DNA from: CAZNVB01 sp964651495
GTDB lineage: Bacteria > Acidobacteriota > Aminicenantia > Aminicenantales > UBA8522
Length of the DNA: 16,584 nt
Assembly: GCA_964651495.1 (NCBI GenBank)
Contig: CAZYWP010000064.1
Span: forward strand, 1-16,584
Direction: 5' to 3'
Made by a program: the position numbers and the translations under genes. A model generated the notes under the pieces. That model was not told where the DNA came from and did no database searches. It was given only the letters and a program-made list of their open reading frames with translations. Shown here in pieces: positions 5,770 to 12,886 of the stretch. Each line of letters starts with the position of its first letter. Positions within the stretch are counted from its first letter, which is position 1.

Positions 5770-7531
5770 CCTGTCCGGTGAGAAACGCTTTGGGGTGTTT
5801 CACCAGGATCTTCTCGAGGATGTGCTCCTCGATGTCCTGAGCCGTTTTTAGGCTCAGGGCTTCTTCAACAACCTTCTCCACGGTTTTCAGTTCGACCGAG
5901 CGGAGCGTTTTCTTTATGCGCGGGATGAAAATCGGGTTCATGCTGAATTGGCGCAGCCCGAGCCCGAGGAGGACGAGCGCCGCAAGCGGGTCCGCGGCCA
6001 TCTCCCCGCAGACGGTCACGTCCTTCCCCTCGCGCTGAGCGGTGGCGATGATGAATTTGATCAGGCGCAGGACCGAAGGATGGAGGGGCTTGTAGAGGTA
6101 GGAGACGTATTCGTTCGAGCGGTCGACCGCCAGATAATACTGGATGAGGTCGTTGGTCCCGATGCTGAGATAGTCCACCTCCTTCACCAGGATGTCGGTG
6201 ATGGCGGCGGCCGCCGGGACCTCGATCATGACGCCGAGGGGGATCTGCCGGTCAAACTTCGCCCGCTCTCTTTCCAATTCTTGCTTGACCTCCTCGAAGA
6301 GGAGCTTGAATTCGCCGATCTCCTCCACTTCGGTGACCATAGGGAGGAGAATCCGGACGTTCTTCATGGCGCTGGCCTTGAGGATCGCCCGGAGCTGGAC
6401 CTTGAAGAGGTCGCGGTTCCGCAGGGAGAAACGGATAGCCCTCAGGCCGAGGGCCGGGTTGGGCTCTTTTTCAATCTTCAATTGAGGCAGGCTTTTGTCG
6501 CCGCCGATGTCGATCGTCCGGATATACACCGGTGAAGGATAGGCCGCCTTGGCGATCTTGGAATAGGCCGCCAGATGGTCGGCTTCCGAGGGCAGGGTTT
6601 CTTTCTGCAGGTAGATGAATTCCGACCGGAAAAGGCCGATGCCCTCGGCGCCGAAGGAGAAGGCCATGCCGACTTCTTCGGGAAGCTCGATATTGGCCAG
6701 GGGAAGGAATTTGACCGCGTCCAGAGTGACCGATTTCAGCCTGGCCGTCTTTTTCAGTTCGCGGAAATAAATGTCGAATTTTTCCTTCTTGCTCAGGAAT
6801 TCCTTCTTCACCGCCGGCGGAGGATTGACGATGACCTCTCCGTCCGTCCCGTCCACGATGAGGTAATCCCCGTTCTTGACCAGCTGGGTGACGTTATGAA
6901 GTCCCACGACGGTCGGGATATTCATGGAACGGGCCAGGATGGCGGTGTGGGAGGTCGGCCCCCCCATGTCCATGGCGACGGCCAGGATATTTCCCCGGCT
7001 GAGCCTCAAAGCGGCCTCCGAGGGCAGAAGGTCATGGGCAATCAGGACCAGCTTTCTCGTTTCCTCCGGCTCAGCGGCTTTCTTTTTCTTCAGTTCCAGG
7101 TTTCCGTAGATCCGGGCGAGGACATCCGAGACATCAAATTTGCGCTGCCGGAAATAGTCGTCCTCGATGGAATCGAAGAGTTCCTGATATTTGCGATTGA
7201 CCTGGGTCAGGGCCCATTCGGACCTCGCTTTTTCTTCCCGGATGATCCGTTCCATCGTGGCGAACAGGGTGTGGTCTTCCAGGATGAGCAGGTGGGCGTC
7301 GAAAATGAAGGTGTGCTCCTCGCCCATTTTGTCCTTGACTTCCTGTTTCAAATGCAGGAGCTCCGCCTTGGTCCTCTCCGCCGCCTTCGTCAGCCTCCGC
7401 ATCTCCTTCTGAACCTGGGAGGCGGGGATGGGTTCCTTGGCCGAACTGAATACGGTTCGCTCGGTCAGGGCGATCTCGCCCATGCCGATTCCGGGCGAAA
7501 CGCCGATCCCGCGCAGCCTGATGAACGACAT
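5762..7531 (-). CDS. ptsI: Enzyme I of the PTS (PEP-protein phosphotransferase)
   Basis: Enzyme I takes phosphate from phosphoenolpyruvate and passes it to HPr. The 589-aa product has normal length. It opens with 'GIGVSPGIGMG', has an HPr-binding helical region (about 40-150), and carries the phospho-histidine in GGPTSHTAI (His at about residue 195). The PEP-binding TIM barrel follows, with 'EGIGLFRSEFIY', 'RTIDIGGDKSLPQL', 'GVMIEVPAA', 'IGTNDLIQYYLAVDRSNE' and 'VCGEMAADP'. There is no N-terminal GAF domain, so it is not the PtsP form. I chose ATG 7531 because a good Shine-Dalgarno precedes it. The frame is open 19 codons further upstream, but only over ptsH. It is the last gene of the minus-strand operon, 5 nt after ptsH, and ends tail-to-tail with the cupin gene. 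Confidence 0.96.
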   Translation of the reverse strand: MSFIRLRGIGVSPGIGMGEIALTERTVFSSAKEPIPASQVQKEMRRLTKAAERTKAELLHLKQEVKDKMGEEHTFIFDAHLLILEDHTLFATMERIIREEKARSEWALTQVNRKYQELFDSIEDDYFRQRKFDVSDVLARIYGNLELKKKKAAEPEETRKLVLIAHDLLPSEAALRLSRGNILAVAMDMGGPTSHTAILARSMNIPTVVGLHNVTQLVKNGDYLIVDGTDGEVIVNPPPAVKKEFLSKKEKFDIYFRELKKTARLKSVTLDAVKFLPLANIELPEEVGMAFSFGAEGIGLFRSEFIYLQKETLPSEADHLAAYSKIAKAAYPSPVYIRTIDIGGDKSLPQLKIEKEPNPALGLRAIRFSLRNRDLFKVQLRAILKASAMKNVRILLPMVTEVEEIGEFKLLFEEVKQELERERAKFDRQIPLGVMIEVPAAAAITDILVKEVDYLSIGTNDLIQYYLAVDRSNEYVSYLYKPLHPSVLRLIKFIIATAQREGKDVTVCGEMAADPLAALVLLGLGLRQFSMNPIFIPRIKKTLRSVELKTVEKVVEEALSLKTAQDIEEHILEKILVKHPKAFLTGQVM

Positions 7532-7536
7532 CCCGA

Positions 7537-7806
7537 TCACTCCTTCTCGCCGAATCGGCTGCCGATGAGCGCCGCCAGCGCTTTCCACGCTTCCCCCTCA
7601 TCCTTCCCCGATATTCGGAGCAGGATGGATGATCCCTGCGTGGCGGCGAGGGTCAGGATTCCGAGGATGCTCTTGCCGTCGATCTCGGTCTCATCCTTGA
7701 TGACTTTGACGCTGGCCCCGTAGCGGTTGGCCGTGTTGACAAACTTGACCGCCGCCCGGGCATGGAGCCCAAGTTTATTCTTGATCACGATATTTTTCTC
7801 GATCAT
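7537..7806 (-). CDS. ptsH: HPr, phosphocarrier protein of the PTS
   Basis: HPr receives phosphate from Enzyme I on a histidine and passes it to EIIA proteins. The 89-aa product has the catalytic His15 in KLGLHARAA (11-19) and also the regulatory Ser46 in DGKSILGIL (43-51), the target of HPr kinase in species that have one. Since hprK is four genes upstream, both phosphorylation routes are probably in use. The His15/Ser46 numbering is the same as in E. coli and Bacillus. The gene follows the EIIA-Man gene after 17 nt. The Shine-Dalgarno is poor (a GGCGGG stretch close to the start). Confidence 0.95.
   Translation of the reverse strand: MIEKNIVIKNKLGLHARAAVKFVNTANRYGASVKVIKDETEIDGKSILGILTLAATQGSSILLRISGKDEGEAWKALAALIGSRFGEKE
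7540..7545 (-). promoter_or_regulatory. Ribosome binding site that fixes the ptsI start
   Basis: AAGGAG on the minus strand lies 8 nt before the ATG at 7531. It is formed within the last codons of ptsH, so ptsI translation starts here rather than at the upstream in-frame ATG at 7588. Confidence 0.75.
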
Positions 7807-7823
7807 GCCCGCCGGAAGCTTTA

Positions 7824-8225
7824 CTATTTCGAACTCAGCAGGGCGCTGGCCAGGTGGATATTCCGCTTGCCCTGTTCCACCACCTTTTTGGCCACTTCTT
7901 TCAAGTTGTTGCTCCTCTGCAGCGAGACGAATTTGATCAGCATCGGCAGGTTAACACCGGTGATGATCTCGACTTGGTTGTCCTTCAGGAAGCTGAAACT
8001 CAGGTTGGAGGGCGTGCCGCCGAACATGTCGGTGAAGACGACAACTCCGCTCTTCTGATCCACCCGCTTGAGGCTCTGGTTGATCTTCTTTTTGGAATCC
8101 TCCACGTCATCATACCAGCCGATGGAGATGGCCTCGATATTGGGCGCTTCGCCAAGGATGATGGTCAAGGCGTTGAGCAGCTCTTCGGCCAGCCGGCCGT
8201 GGGAAACGATGATCCCGCCGATCAT
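7824..8225 (-). CDS. EIIA of the mannose PTS family (stand-alone)
   Basis: The 133-aa product is a single EIIA-Man domain. The phospho-accepting His is residue 9 in VSHGRLAEEL (7-16), and the conserved Asp is residue 66 in FTDMFGGTPSN (64-74), matching His10 and Asp67 of the E. coli domain. In sugar-transporting systems it would hand phosphate to EIIB, but no EIIB, EIIC or EIID gene is present here. Stand-alone EIIA-Man proteins beside hprK, rapZ and ptsH occur in several Gram-negative groups, where a regulatory role is suspected. The gene lies 9 nt after rapZ and 17 nt before ptsH. The only purine-rich stretch before the start (GGAG) is too close to be a good Shine-Dalgarno. Confidence 0.9.
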   Translation of the reverse strand: MIGGIIVSHGRLAEELLNALTIILGEAPNIEAISIGWYDDVEDSKKKINQSLKRVDQKSGVVVFTDMFGGTPSNLSFSFLKDNQVEIITGVNLPMLIKFVSLQRSNNLKEVAKKVVEQGKRNIHLASALLSSK

Positions 8226-8234
8226 GCTCCGACT

Positions 8235-9092
8235 CTATTTAAAAACATCGCGGTGATAGACCTTTATATCATAACTCTTCTTCCGAAGATAGGCCTTCAG
8301 CTCCTCGACGACGACGACCGAGCGGTGGCGTCCCCCGGTGCAGCCCACGGCGATGGTCAGGTAGCTCTTGCCCTCGGCGATGAATTTGGGAATGAGGTAG
8401 TCGATGAACTCCCTCAGCCGGGCCAGGAATTCTCCGGTCTCCTCAGACCCGAGAATATAGCCTCTGACGAGTTTGTTTTTCCCCGTCTTCTCGCGCAGGC
8501 TGTCGATGTAAAACGGGTTCGGCAGAAAACGGGTGTCGAAAATCATGTCGGCATCGAGCGGAACGCCGTATTTATAGCCAAAACTGACAAGCACGATCTG
8601 GAGGGCGGGCTTCCGCCCCCTGATGAGCTGCCGGGTGATCAGCTCTTTGAGCTGAGAAACGTTGGTGGAAGACGTGTCAAACACCTCGTCGGCCATTTTT
8701 TTGATCGGCTCCAGCCGCTTTCGCTCGAGCCGGATGGCCTCGATCACCGACTTGTGCCGCTTCAGGGGATGAGGACGGCGGCTTTCGCTGAACCTCTTGA
8801 GCAAGGTCTCGTCCGAGGCGTCGAGAAAGATCAGCTTGGGCACGATCCGGGTCCTGATCTTGAACATGGCCGCAGGAAAGTCGGTCAAGAATGCCGATTC
8901 CCTCATGTCCACGACGAGAGCCATCTTCTGGATCTCGACCTCCCTATCCAGCCAGAGGTCCACCAGGTTGGGGATAAGCTTGGCGGGGAGATTATCAACG
9001 CAGTAGTAACCCAGGTCCTCGAGAAAATGAGAGACGGCGGTCTTCCCCGAACCGGAGATTCCCGTGATGATCAGAAAGCGGTCATCTTTCAT
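8235..9092 (-). CDS. rapZ: RapZ/YvcJ-family nucleotide-binding protein
   Basis: In E. coli RapZ is an RNA adaptor that directs decay of the GlmZ small RNA and so controls glucosamine-6-phosphate synthase. In Bacillus the relative YvcJ binds and hydrolyses GTP. The 285-aa product has normal length. It shows a Walker A motif GISGSGKT (about 11-18), then 'YYCVDNLP', 'FLDASDETLLKRFSESRRPHPL', and a C-terminal domain with 'SFGYKYGVPLDADMIFDTRFLPNP' and the ending motif 'GCTGGRHRSVVVVEEL', which corresponds to the RNA-binding end of the E. coli protein. No GlmZ-like RNA can be identified in the window, so its target is unknown. It starts 20 nt after the hprK stop, between hprK and the EIIA-Man gene. 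Confidence 0.95.
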   Translation of the reverse strand: MKDDRFLIITGISGSGKTAVSHFLEDLGYYCVDNLPAKLIPNLVDLWLDREVEIQKMALVVDMRESAFLTDFPAAMFKIRTRIVPKLIFLDASDETLLKRFSESRRPHPLKRHKSVIEAIRLERKRLEPIKKMADEVFDTSSTNVSQLKELITRQLIRGRKPALQIVLVSFGYKYGVPLDADMIFDTRFLPNPFYIDSLREKTGKNKLVRGYILGSEETGEFLARLREFIDYLIPKFIAEGKSYLTIAVGCTGGRHRSVVVVEELKAYLRKKSYDIKVYHRDVFK

Positions 9093-9112
9093 GATCAGCC
9101 CGCATTCTATCC

Positions 9113-9658
9113 CTACTCGGCCAGGGCCCTTTCCAGCTTCCTGACGATTTCATGAGAGGCATGATACCCCTTGAGCCGCAGCAGGTGGACTTTGCAGGCC
9201 ACTTCGATCAGCAGGGCGATCGTCCGGCCCGGAGCGACCGGAACGATGAGCTGCGGGATCTTGACGCCGATGATCTCATAATCCTTCGGGAATTCCAGGC
9301 CGAGCCTGTCATATTCATCCCCCCGCTGCCACTTCTTGAGGCGGATGACCAGGTCCACCCGGGACTGGCGGCAGATCGCCTGGCGGCCGAAAATCTCCCT
9401 GATGTTAATGATTCCTAGACCACGGATTTCCATGAAAAACCGGCTGAGGGCGGGCGCCGTCCCGACAAGCCGGCCGTCTTTCTTCTTCACCACCTCCACC
9501 ACGTCGTCCGAGATGAAGCGGTGTCCCCGCGAGACGAGCTCCAGCGCGCTTTCGCTCTTGCCGATTCCGCTGTGGCCGATGATAATCACGCCCAGGCCGA
9601 AGATCTGGAGGAACCCGCCGGAGAGGGTGATCCGGCAGGGTCCGCCGCCCTTATTCAT
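9113..9658 (-). CDS. hprK: Short HPr kinase/phosphorylase (catalytic domain only)
   Basis: HprK phosphorylates, and in many species dephosphorylates, HPr on Ser46. The 181-aa product has only the C-terminal domain; full-length enzymes are about 310 aa. It shows Walker A GHSGIGKSE (28-36), SDD (50-52), the signature EIRGLGIINIREIFG (77-91), 'RGDEYDRLGL' (112-121), and 'VAPGRTIALLIEVA' (141-154). A conserved His about 15 residues before the P-loop (His140 in L. casei numbering, from memory) is Ser13 here, in 'TLSGG'. The other key positions line up at a constant offset. I chose ATG 9658, which overlaps the end of ptsN by 8 nt. A longer open frame upstream (to 9754) reads only through ptsN. Short HprK proteins are also known in Alphaproteobacteria. 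Confidence 0.88.
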   Translation of the reverse strand: MNKGGGPCRITLSGGFLQIFGLGVIIIGHSGIGKSESALELVSRGHRFISDDVVEVVKKKDGRLVGTAPALSRFFMEIRGLGIINIREIFGRQAICRQSRVDLVIRLKKWQRGDEYDRLGLEFPKDYEIIGVKIPQLIVPVAPGRTIALLIEVACKVHLLRLKGYHASHEIVRKLERALAE

Positions 9659-10121
9659 TGAGCTTCTCTTCTTCTTCCCGGATGATCTCAAGGATTTTTC
9701 TCGGGCTCTTTGCTCCCAGTATCTTTTTGGGCAAGGAGGCCGACTTGCGGACAAGATGGGCGATGGCCGCCAATATCTGCAGGTTCAAGCTGGGGTTGTC
9801 CGGTGAGGAGACGACCACAAAGAAGACGTGGGTCGGTTTTCCATCAATGGCCTCGAAGGGGACGCCCTTCCTGGACAGGGCCAGGGCCATCAGGGGGCTC
9901 TTGACCTCTTTCAGCTTGCAATGAGGGATGGCGATGCCTTCCCCGATCGCGGTGCTCCCGAGCTTTTCTCTCTGGATCAGTTTCTCGAACAGCTCCCTAT
10001 CCTTGACGACCCTCTCTTTGCTCTTCAAGTAACCGACGACTTCCTCAAGAACGGCGTCCCGGTCCTGAGAAACGAGGTCGGGGATGATCATGTCTTCGGT
10101 CAACAAGCTGTGAATTCTCAC
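9651..10121 (-). CDS. ptsN: EIIA-Ntr, nitrogen-type PTS regulatory protein
   Basis: PtsN is the terminal phospho-acceptor of the regulatory PTS. In Proteobacteria it controls potassium uptake, sigma-54-linked functions and stress responses according to its phosphorylation state. The 156-aa product is one PTS EIIA type-2 domain with the phospho-His at residue 67 in GEGIAIPHCKL (60-70). Other conserved pieces are 'REKLGSTAIGEG', 'GKPTHVFFVVVSSPDNP' and 'LQILAAIAHL'. The start codon is GTG (10119-10121), and the N-terminus RIHSLLTEDMIIPDL fits the family. The gene is 28 nt after hpf and overlaps hprK by 8 nt, so both PTS regulators are translated together. The ending is rich in Glu. Confidence 0.93.
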   Translation of the reverse strand: MRIHSLLTEDMIIPDLVSQDRDAVLEEVVGYLKSKERVVKDRELFEKLIQREKLGSTAIGEGIAIPHCKLKEVKSPLMALALSRKGVPFEAIDGKPTHVFFVVVSSPDNPSLNLQILAAIAHLVRKSASLPKKILGAKSPRKILEIIREEEEKLNE

Positions 10122-10149
10122 GGTCTTTTCGCTCCGCGTCCGGCCCGCG

Positions 10150-10674
10150 TCATTCCGGCTCGATCAGGCCGTAATGACCGTCTTTGCGCCGGTAGACGAC
10201 GGCCCACTTCTCCGAGCCCGACTTCCGGAAAAGAAAAACGTCTCTTTTCTCCAGGTCGAATTGAAGCAGGGCCTCTTCGACCGCCATGGGTTTGAGGGAG
10301 TAGTCCTCGCTCCGTATGATCCTCTTTGTCTCTGCCTCCATTTCCGCAGCCGCGGGGAACTGCTTTCGCCCGCGCCCCTTTCTCCGTTTTTTATCCCGCC
10401 ATTTCTCCCTTTCCTTCTTCACCTTCTTTTCCAGGTTCTCGAAGGCCAGGTTCAGTGAGTTCATCAGTTCGTGCGTCTCTTCGACGACGACCAGCCCCGC
10501 CCCCTTGGCCTTGACATGGATCTCTACCTTGTGCCGGTATTTCTCCACGGAGATGATCAGGTCCACTTCGATCACCGAGCCGAGCAATCTCTCCAGCGAC
10601 TTGAGCCTGTTTTCGCAGTAAGCTTTGATTTCCGGAGTGAGGTTCGTCTGCCGGGCGGTGAAATGAACGATCAT
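10150..10674 (-). CDS. hpf: Long-form ribosome hibernation promoting factor
   Basis: HPF binds the 30S decoding site in slow-growing cells. The long form also joins two ribosomes into inactive 100S dimers through its C-terminal domain. The 174-aa product has both parts: the N-terminal beta-alpha fold (about 1-100, starting MIVHFTARQTNLTPEIKAY) and a C-terminal dimerisation domain (about 120-174) ending in the signature 'WAVVYRRKDGHYGLIEPE'. A basic linker (KKRRKGRGRKQ) connects them. The start is supported by GGAGGG (10681-10686), 6 nt before the ATG. The rpoN stop overlaps the start (ATGA). Enterobacteria carry the short HPF at this place, so the long form shows a different hibernation style. 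Confidence 0.95.
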   Translation of the reverse strand: MIVHFTARQTNLTPEIKAYCENRLKSLERLLGSVIEVDLIISVEKYRHKVEIHVKAKGAGLVVVEETHELMNSLNLAFENLEKKVKKEREKWRDKKRRKGRGRKQFPAAAEMEAETKRIIRSEDYSLKPMAVEEALLQFDLEKRDVFLFRKSGSEKWAVVYRRKDGHYGLIEPE

Positions 10675-12128
10675 AAGATTCCCTCCATGATGGACTTTCT
10701 TTTCCGGATGTGGGACGGCGGAATCTTGAGTTGCTTTCTGTACTTGGCCACCGTGCGGCGGGCGATCTTCAGGTTGTTCTTGGCCAGGACGTCCTCGATC
10801 TCGATATCGCTCAGCGGCTGGCTGCGGTCTTCGTTTTCGACGAGTTTGCGGATCTTCTCCTTGATTTTCAGGGAAGAGATCTCCTCGCCAAAATCGCCCG
10901 TCAGAGACTTGTGGAAGAAGTACTTGAGGGGGAAGACCCCCCACGGTGTGGTCATGAATTTGTTGGCCACGACCCGGCCGACGGTCGATTCATGAACCCC
11001 GATCTCGCGGGCGATCTCCATCAGGGTGAGGGGCTTGATGTAATCGATGCCCTTCTCGAAGAAATCGCGCTGCCGGTCGACGATGTACTTGGCCACCCTG
11101 TAGACGGTCTGATCGCGCTGATCCAGGCTGCGCAGAAACCAGAGGGCCTTCTTCAGCTTGTCTTTCAGAAAATAGTAGGCCTCGGCATTCTCCTTGGCCG
11201 CCTTGGCCAGCAGCTTGCGGTAATAGGCGTTGATACGGAGCCGGGGCAGCCCCTCATCATTCAGGCTGACGTTGAGGTCTACATCCTCCTTCGTGACCAG
11301 GATATCCGGAACCACATAGAAGGTTTTTTCCTGGCTGTACTTACGTCCGGGAGCCGGCTCGAGTCTTTTGATCAGCTCCATATGGGCCTTGACCTCAGAG
11401 AGAGGGATGCCGAGAACCCTGGCCAGCTGGGAGAAATCTGACTTTTCGAGGAGCGGCAGGTGGTCCTGGACAATGAGACGGGTGATCGGATCATCAAGCT
11501 TGAGATAGTCCATTTGAGCCAGGAGGGCTTCTTTCAGGTCAATACTCCCGGTCCCCACCGGGTCGAAAGACCTGATCTTTTCCCTGACCTGACGGATCTT
11601 CTCCAGGGGGACCCGGGTTGCCCTGGCCAGCTCTTCCTCCGGGACAGCAAGATAGCCGTCCTCGTTAATATTGCCGATGATCAACTGGGCGACTTCCCTA
11701 TCGCTCTTGTCAAAAAAAGTCAGGTTGGCCTGCCAGTTCAGGTGGTCCCAGAGCGATGGGCTCTTGGAAAGCACATTTTCCAGCGCGGGGACTTCCTTTT
11801 TTTCCGAAAAATAGGGCCGAAACCCGTCATCAAAATATTCCTGGAAGTGGGATTCGAACTCCAGGTCTTCGGCGATTTCCTGGGTTGCCTGTCCGTCCAT
11901 CCTTTCTTCGTCCGTCCGCTCTTTGGTTTCTCCGCTTTCCTCTTCCTTATCCTGCAGCTTCTTTTCCGAGGTTTCCTCCTCCAGCATCGGGTTTTGCGAC
12001 ATTTCGCTGTCGATCACCTCGATCAGCTCCAGGTTAGTGAGGGGAAGCAGTTTGATCGCCTGCTGCAGGGCGGGAGCCAGGATCAGCTTCTGAACCTGCC
12101 TCTGGTCGAGCCTCTGTTTCAAAATCAT
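10671..12128 (-). CDS. rpoN: RNA polymerase sigma-54 factor
   Basis: Sigma-54 directs RNA polymerase to -24/-12 promoters and needs AAA+ activators. The 485-aa product has the typical three-part layout. An activator-interacting Gln/Leu-rich region I opens it ('LAPALQQAIKLLPLTNLEL', residues 17-35, then NPMLEEE). An acidic region II follows (about 50-110). The core-binding and DNA-binding region comes after, with an HTH ('HESTVGRVVANKFMTTPWG') and the RpoN box ARRTVAKYRK (about 456-465). The acidic region is rich in Glu/Lys as usual. AAAGGAAG (12139-12146) serves as Shine-Dalgarno, 10 nt before the ATG. The lptB stop is 28 nt upstream. No sigma-54 promoter was recognised in this window, so its targets lie elsewhere. 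Confidence 0.96.
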   Translation of the reverse strand: MILKQRLDQRQVQKLILAPALQQAIKLLPLTNLELIEVIDSEMSQNPMLEEETSEKKLQDKEEESGETKERTDEERMDGQATQEIAEDLEFESHFQEYFDDGFRPYFSEKKEVPALENVLSKSPSLWDHLNWQANLTFFDKSDREVAQLIIGNINEDGYLAVPEEELARATRVPLEKIRQVREKIRSFDPVGTGSIDLKEALLAQMDYLKLDDPITRLIVQDHLPLLEKSDFSQLARVLGIPLSEVKAHMELIKRLEPAPGRKYSQEKTFYVVPDILVTKEDVDLNVSLNDEGLPRLRINAYYRKLLAKAAKENAEAYYFLKDKLKKALWFLRSLDQRDQTVYRVAKYIVDRQRDFFEKGIDYIKPLTLMEIAREIGVHESTVGRVVANKFMTTPWGVFPLKYFFHKSLTGDFGEEISSLKIKEKIRKLVENEDRSQPLSDIEIEDVLAKNNLKIARRTVAKYRKQLKIPPSHIRKRKSIMEGIL

Positions 12129-12156
12129 AACCGGCGCTCTTCCTTTCTCATCTTCA

Positions 12157-12882
12157 TCAAAGGCTGAAGTCCTCGCCCAGGTAGTTTTTCCTGACGTCTT
12201 CAGAACTGACCAATTCCTGGGGCCGGCCTTCCTCTAAAATCCGACCCTTGTCGATGATATAGGCCCGGTCAGTGATTTTGAGGGTTTCTCTGACGCTGTG
12301 GTCGGTGATCAGGAGGCCAATCTCTTTAGCCTTCAACGATAAGATGATGCCTTGCAGGTCCTGGACGGCCAGCGGGTCGATGCCGGTAAATGGCTCATCC
12401 AGCATGATGAATTCCGGGCGGGTCATCATCGCCCGCGCGATCTCGAGCCTCCGGCGCTCTCCGCCGGAAAGAGTATAAGCCCTGGCCTTGGCCAGCCTGT
12501 CCAGCCCGAATTCCAGGAGAACTCGATCGACGTCCCCGTCTCCTTTGGACGCCGGACCGGGCATGATCTCGAAGATGGACAAAAGATTGTCCTCCACGCT
12601 CAACTTCTGGAAAGAGGACGGCTCCTGAGGAAGAAGACAGATTCCCCTTTGCGCCCTCAAGTACATCGGCAGAGCGGTGATATCCTCTGCTCCGAGGAAG
12701 ACCTCTCCTTCGTCCTGGGAAACAAGGCCGATGATCATGGAAAAGGTGGTCGTTTTTCCCGCCCCGTTGGGGCCCAGAAGGCCGACAATCTCCCCTTTCC
12801 TGACCTCAACTGTCACGTTGTCGACGACTTTCTTCCGGCGATAGCTTTTGGATAAACCGACGGCTCTTAGGTGGGAACTCAT
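12157..12882 (-). CDS. lptB: LptB, ATPase of the LPS export transporter
   Basis: LptB powers the LptB2FG transporter that extracts LPS from the inner membrane. The 241-aa product is full length. Motifs: Walker A GPNGAGKTT (37-45), Q-loop LLPQEPSSF (83-91, the LptB-type 'PQE'), ABC signature LSGGERRRLEIARA (138-151), Walker B FIMLDEPFTGIDP (158-170), and the switch His in ITDHSVRET (192-200). LptB-like features are the short protein with no membrane part and the adjacent lptC/lptA gene. The frame is open 22 codons further upstream, but that would lie inside lptC/A. I chose ATG 12882, 4 nt after its stop. No Shine-Dalgarno is seen, so translation is probably coupled. The permease genes lptF and lptG are not in the window. 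Confidence 0.94.
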   Translation of the reverse strand: MSSHLRAVGLSKSYRRKKVVDNVTVEVRKGEIVGLLGPNGAGKTTTFSMIIGLVSQDEGEVFLGAEDITALPMYLRAQRGICLLPQEPSSFQKLSVEDNLLSIFEIMPGPASKGDGDVDRVLLEFGLDRLAKARAYTLSGGERRRLEIARAMMTRPEFIMLDEPFTGIDPLAVQDLQGIILSLKAKEIGLLITDHSVRETLKITDRAYIIDKGRILEEGRPQELVSSEDVRKNYLGEDFSL

Positions 12883-12886
12883 GATG

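Noticed and set aside
6575..7723. 382-codon open frame on the plus strand across ptsI and ptsH
   Set aside because: It is a shadow of ptsI, with no recognisable domain or ribosome binding site.
7854..9155. 433-codon open frame on the plus strand across the EIIA-Man and rapZ genes
   Set aside because: Both genes underneath have complete catalytic motifs. The plus-strand product is low-complexity with no motif.
9659..9754. Longer HprK starting at 9754
   Set aside because: The extra 32 residues read an alternate frame of ptsN and are basic and unlike the HprK N-terminal domain. ATG 9658 fits the overlap style of this operon.
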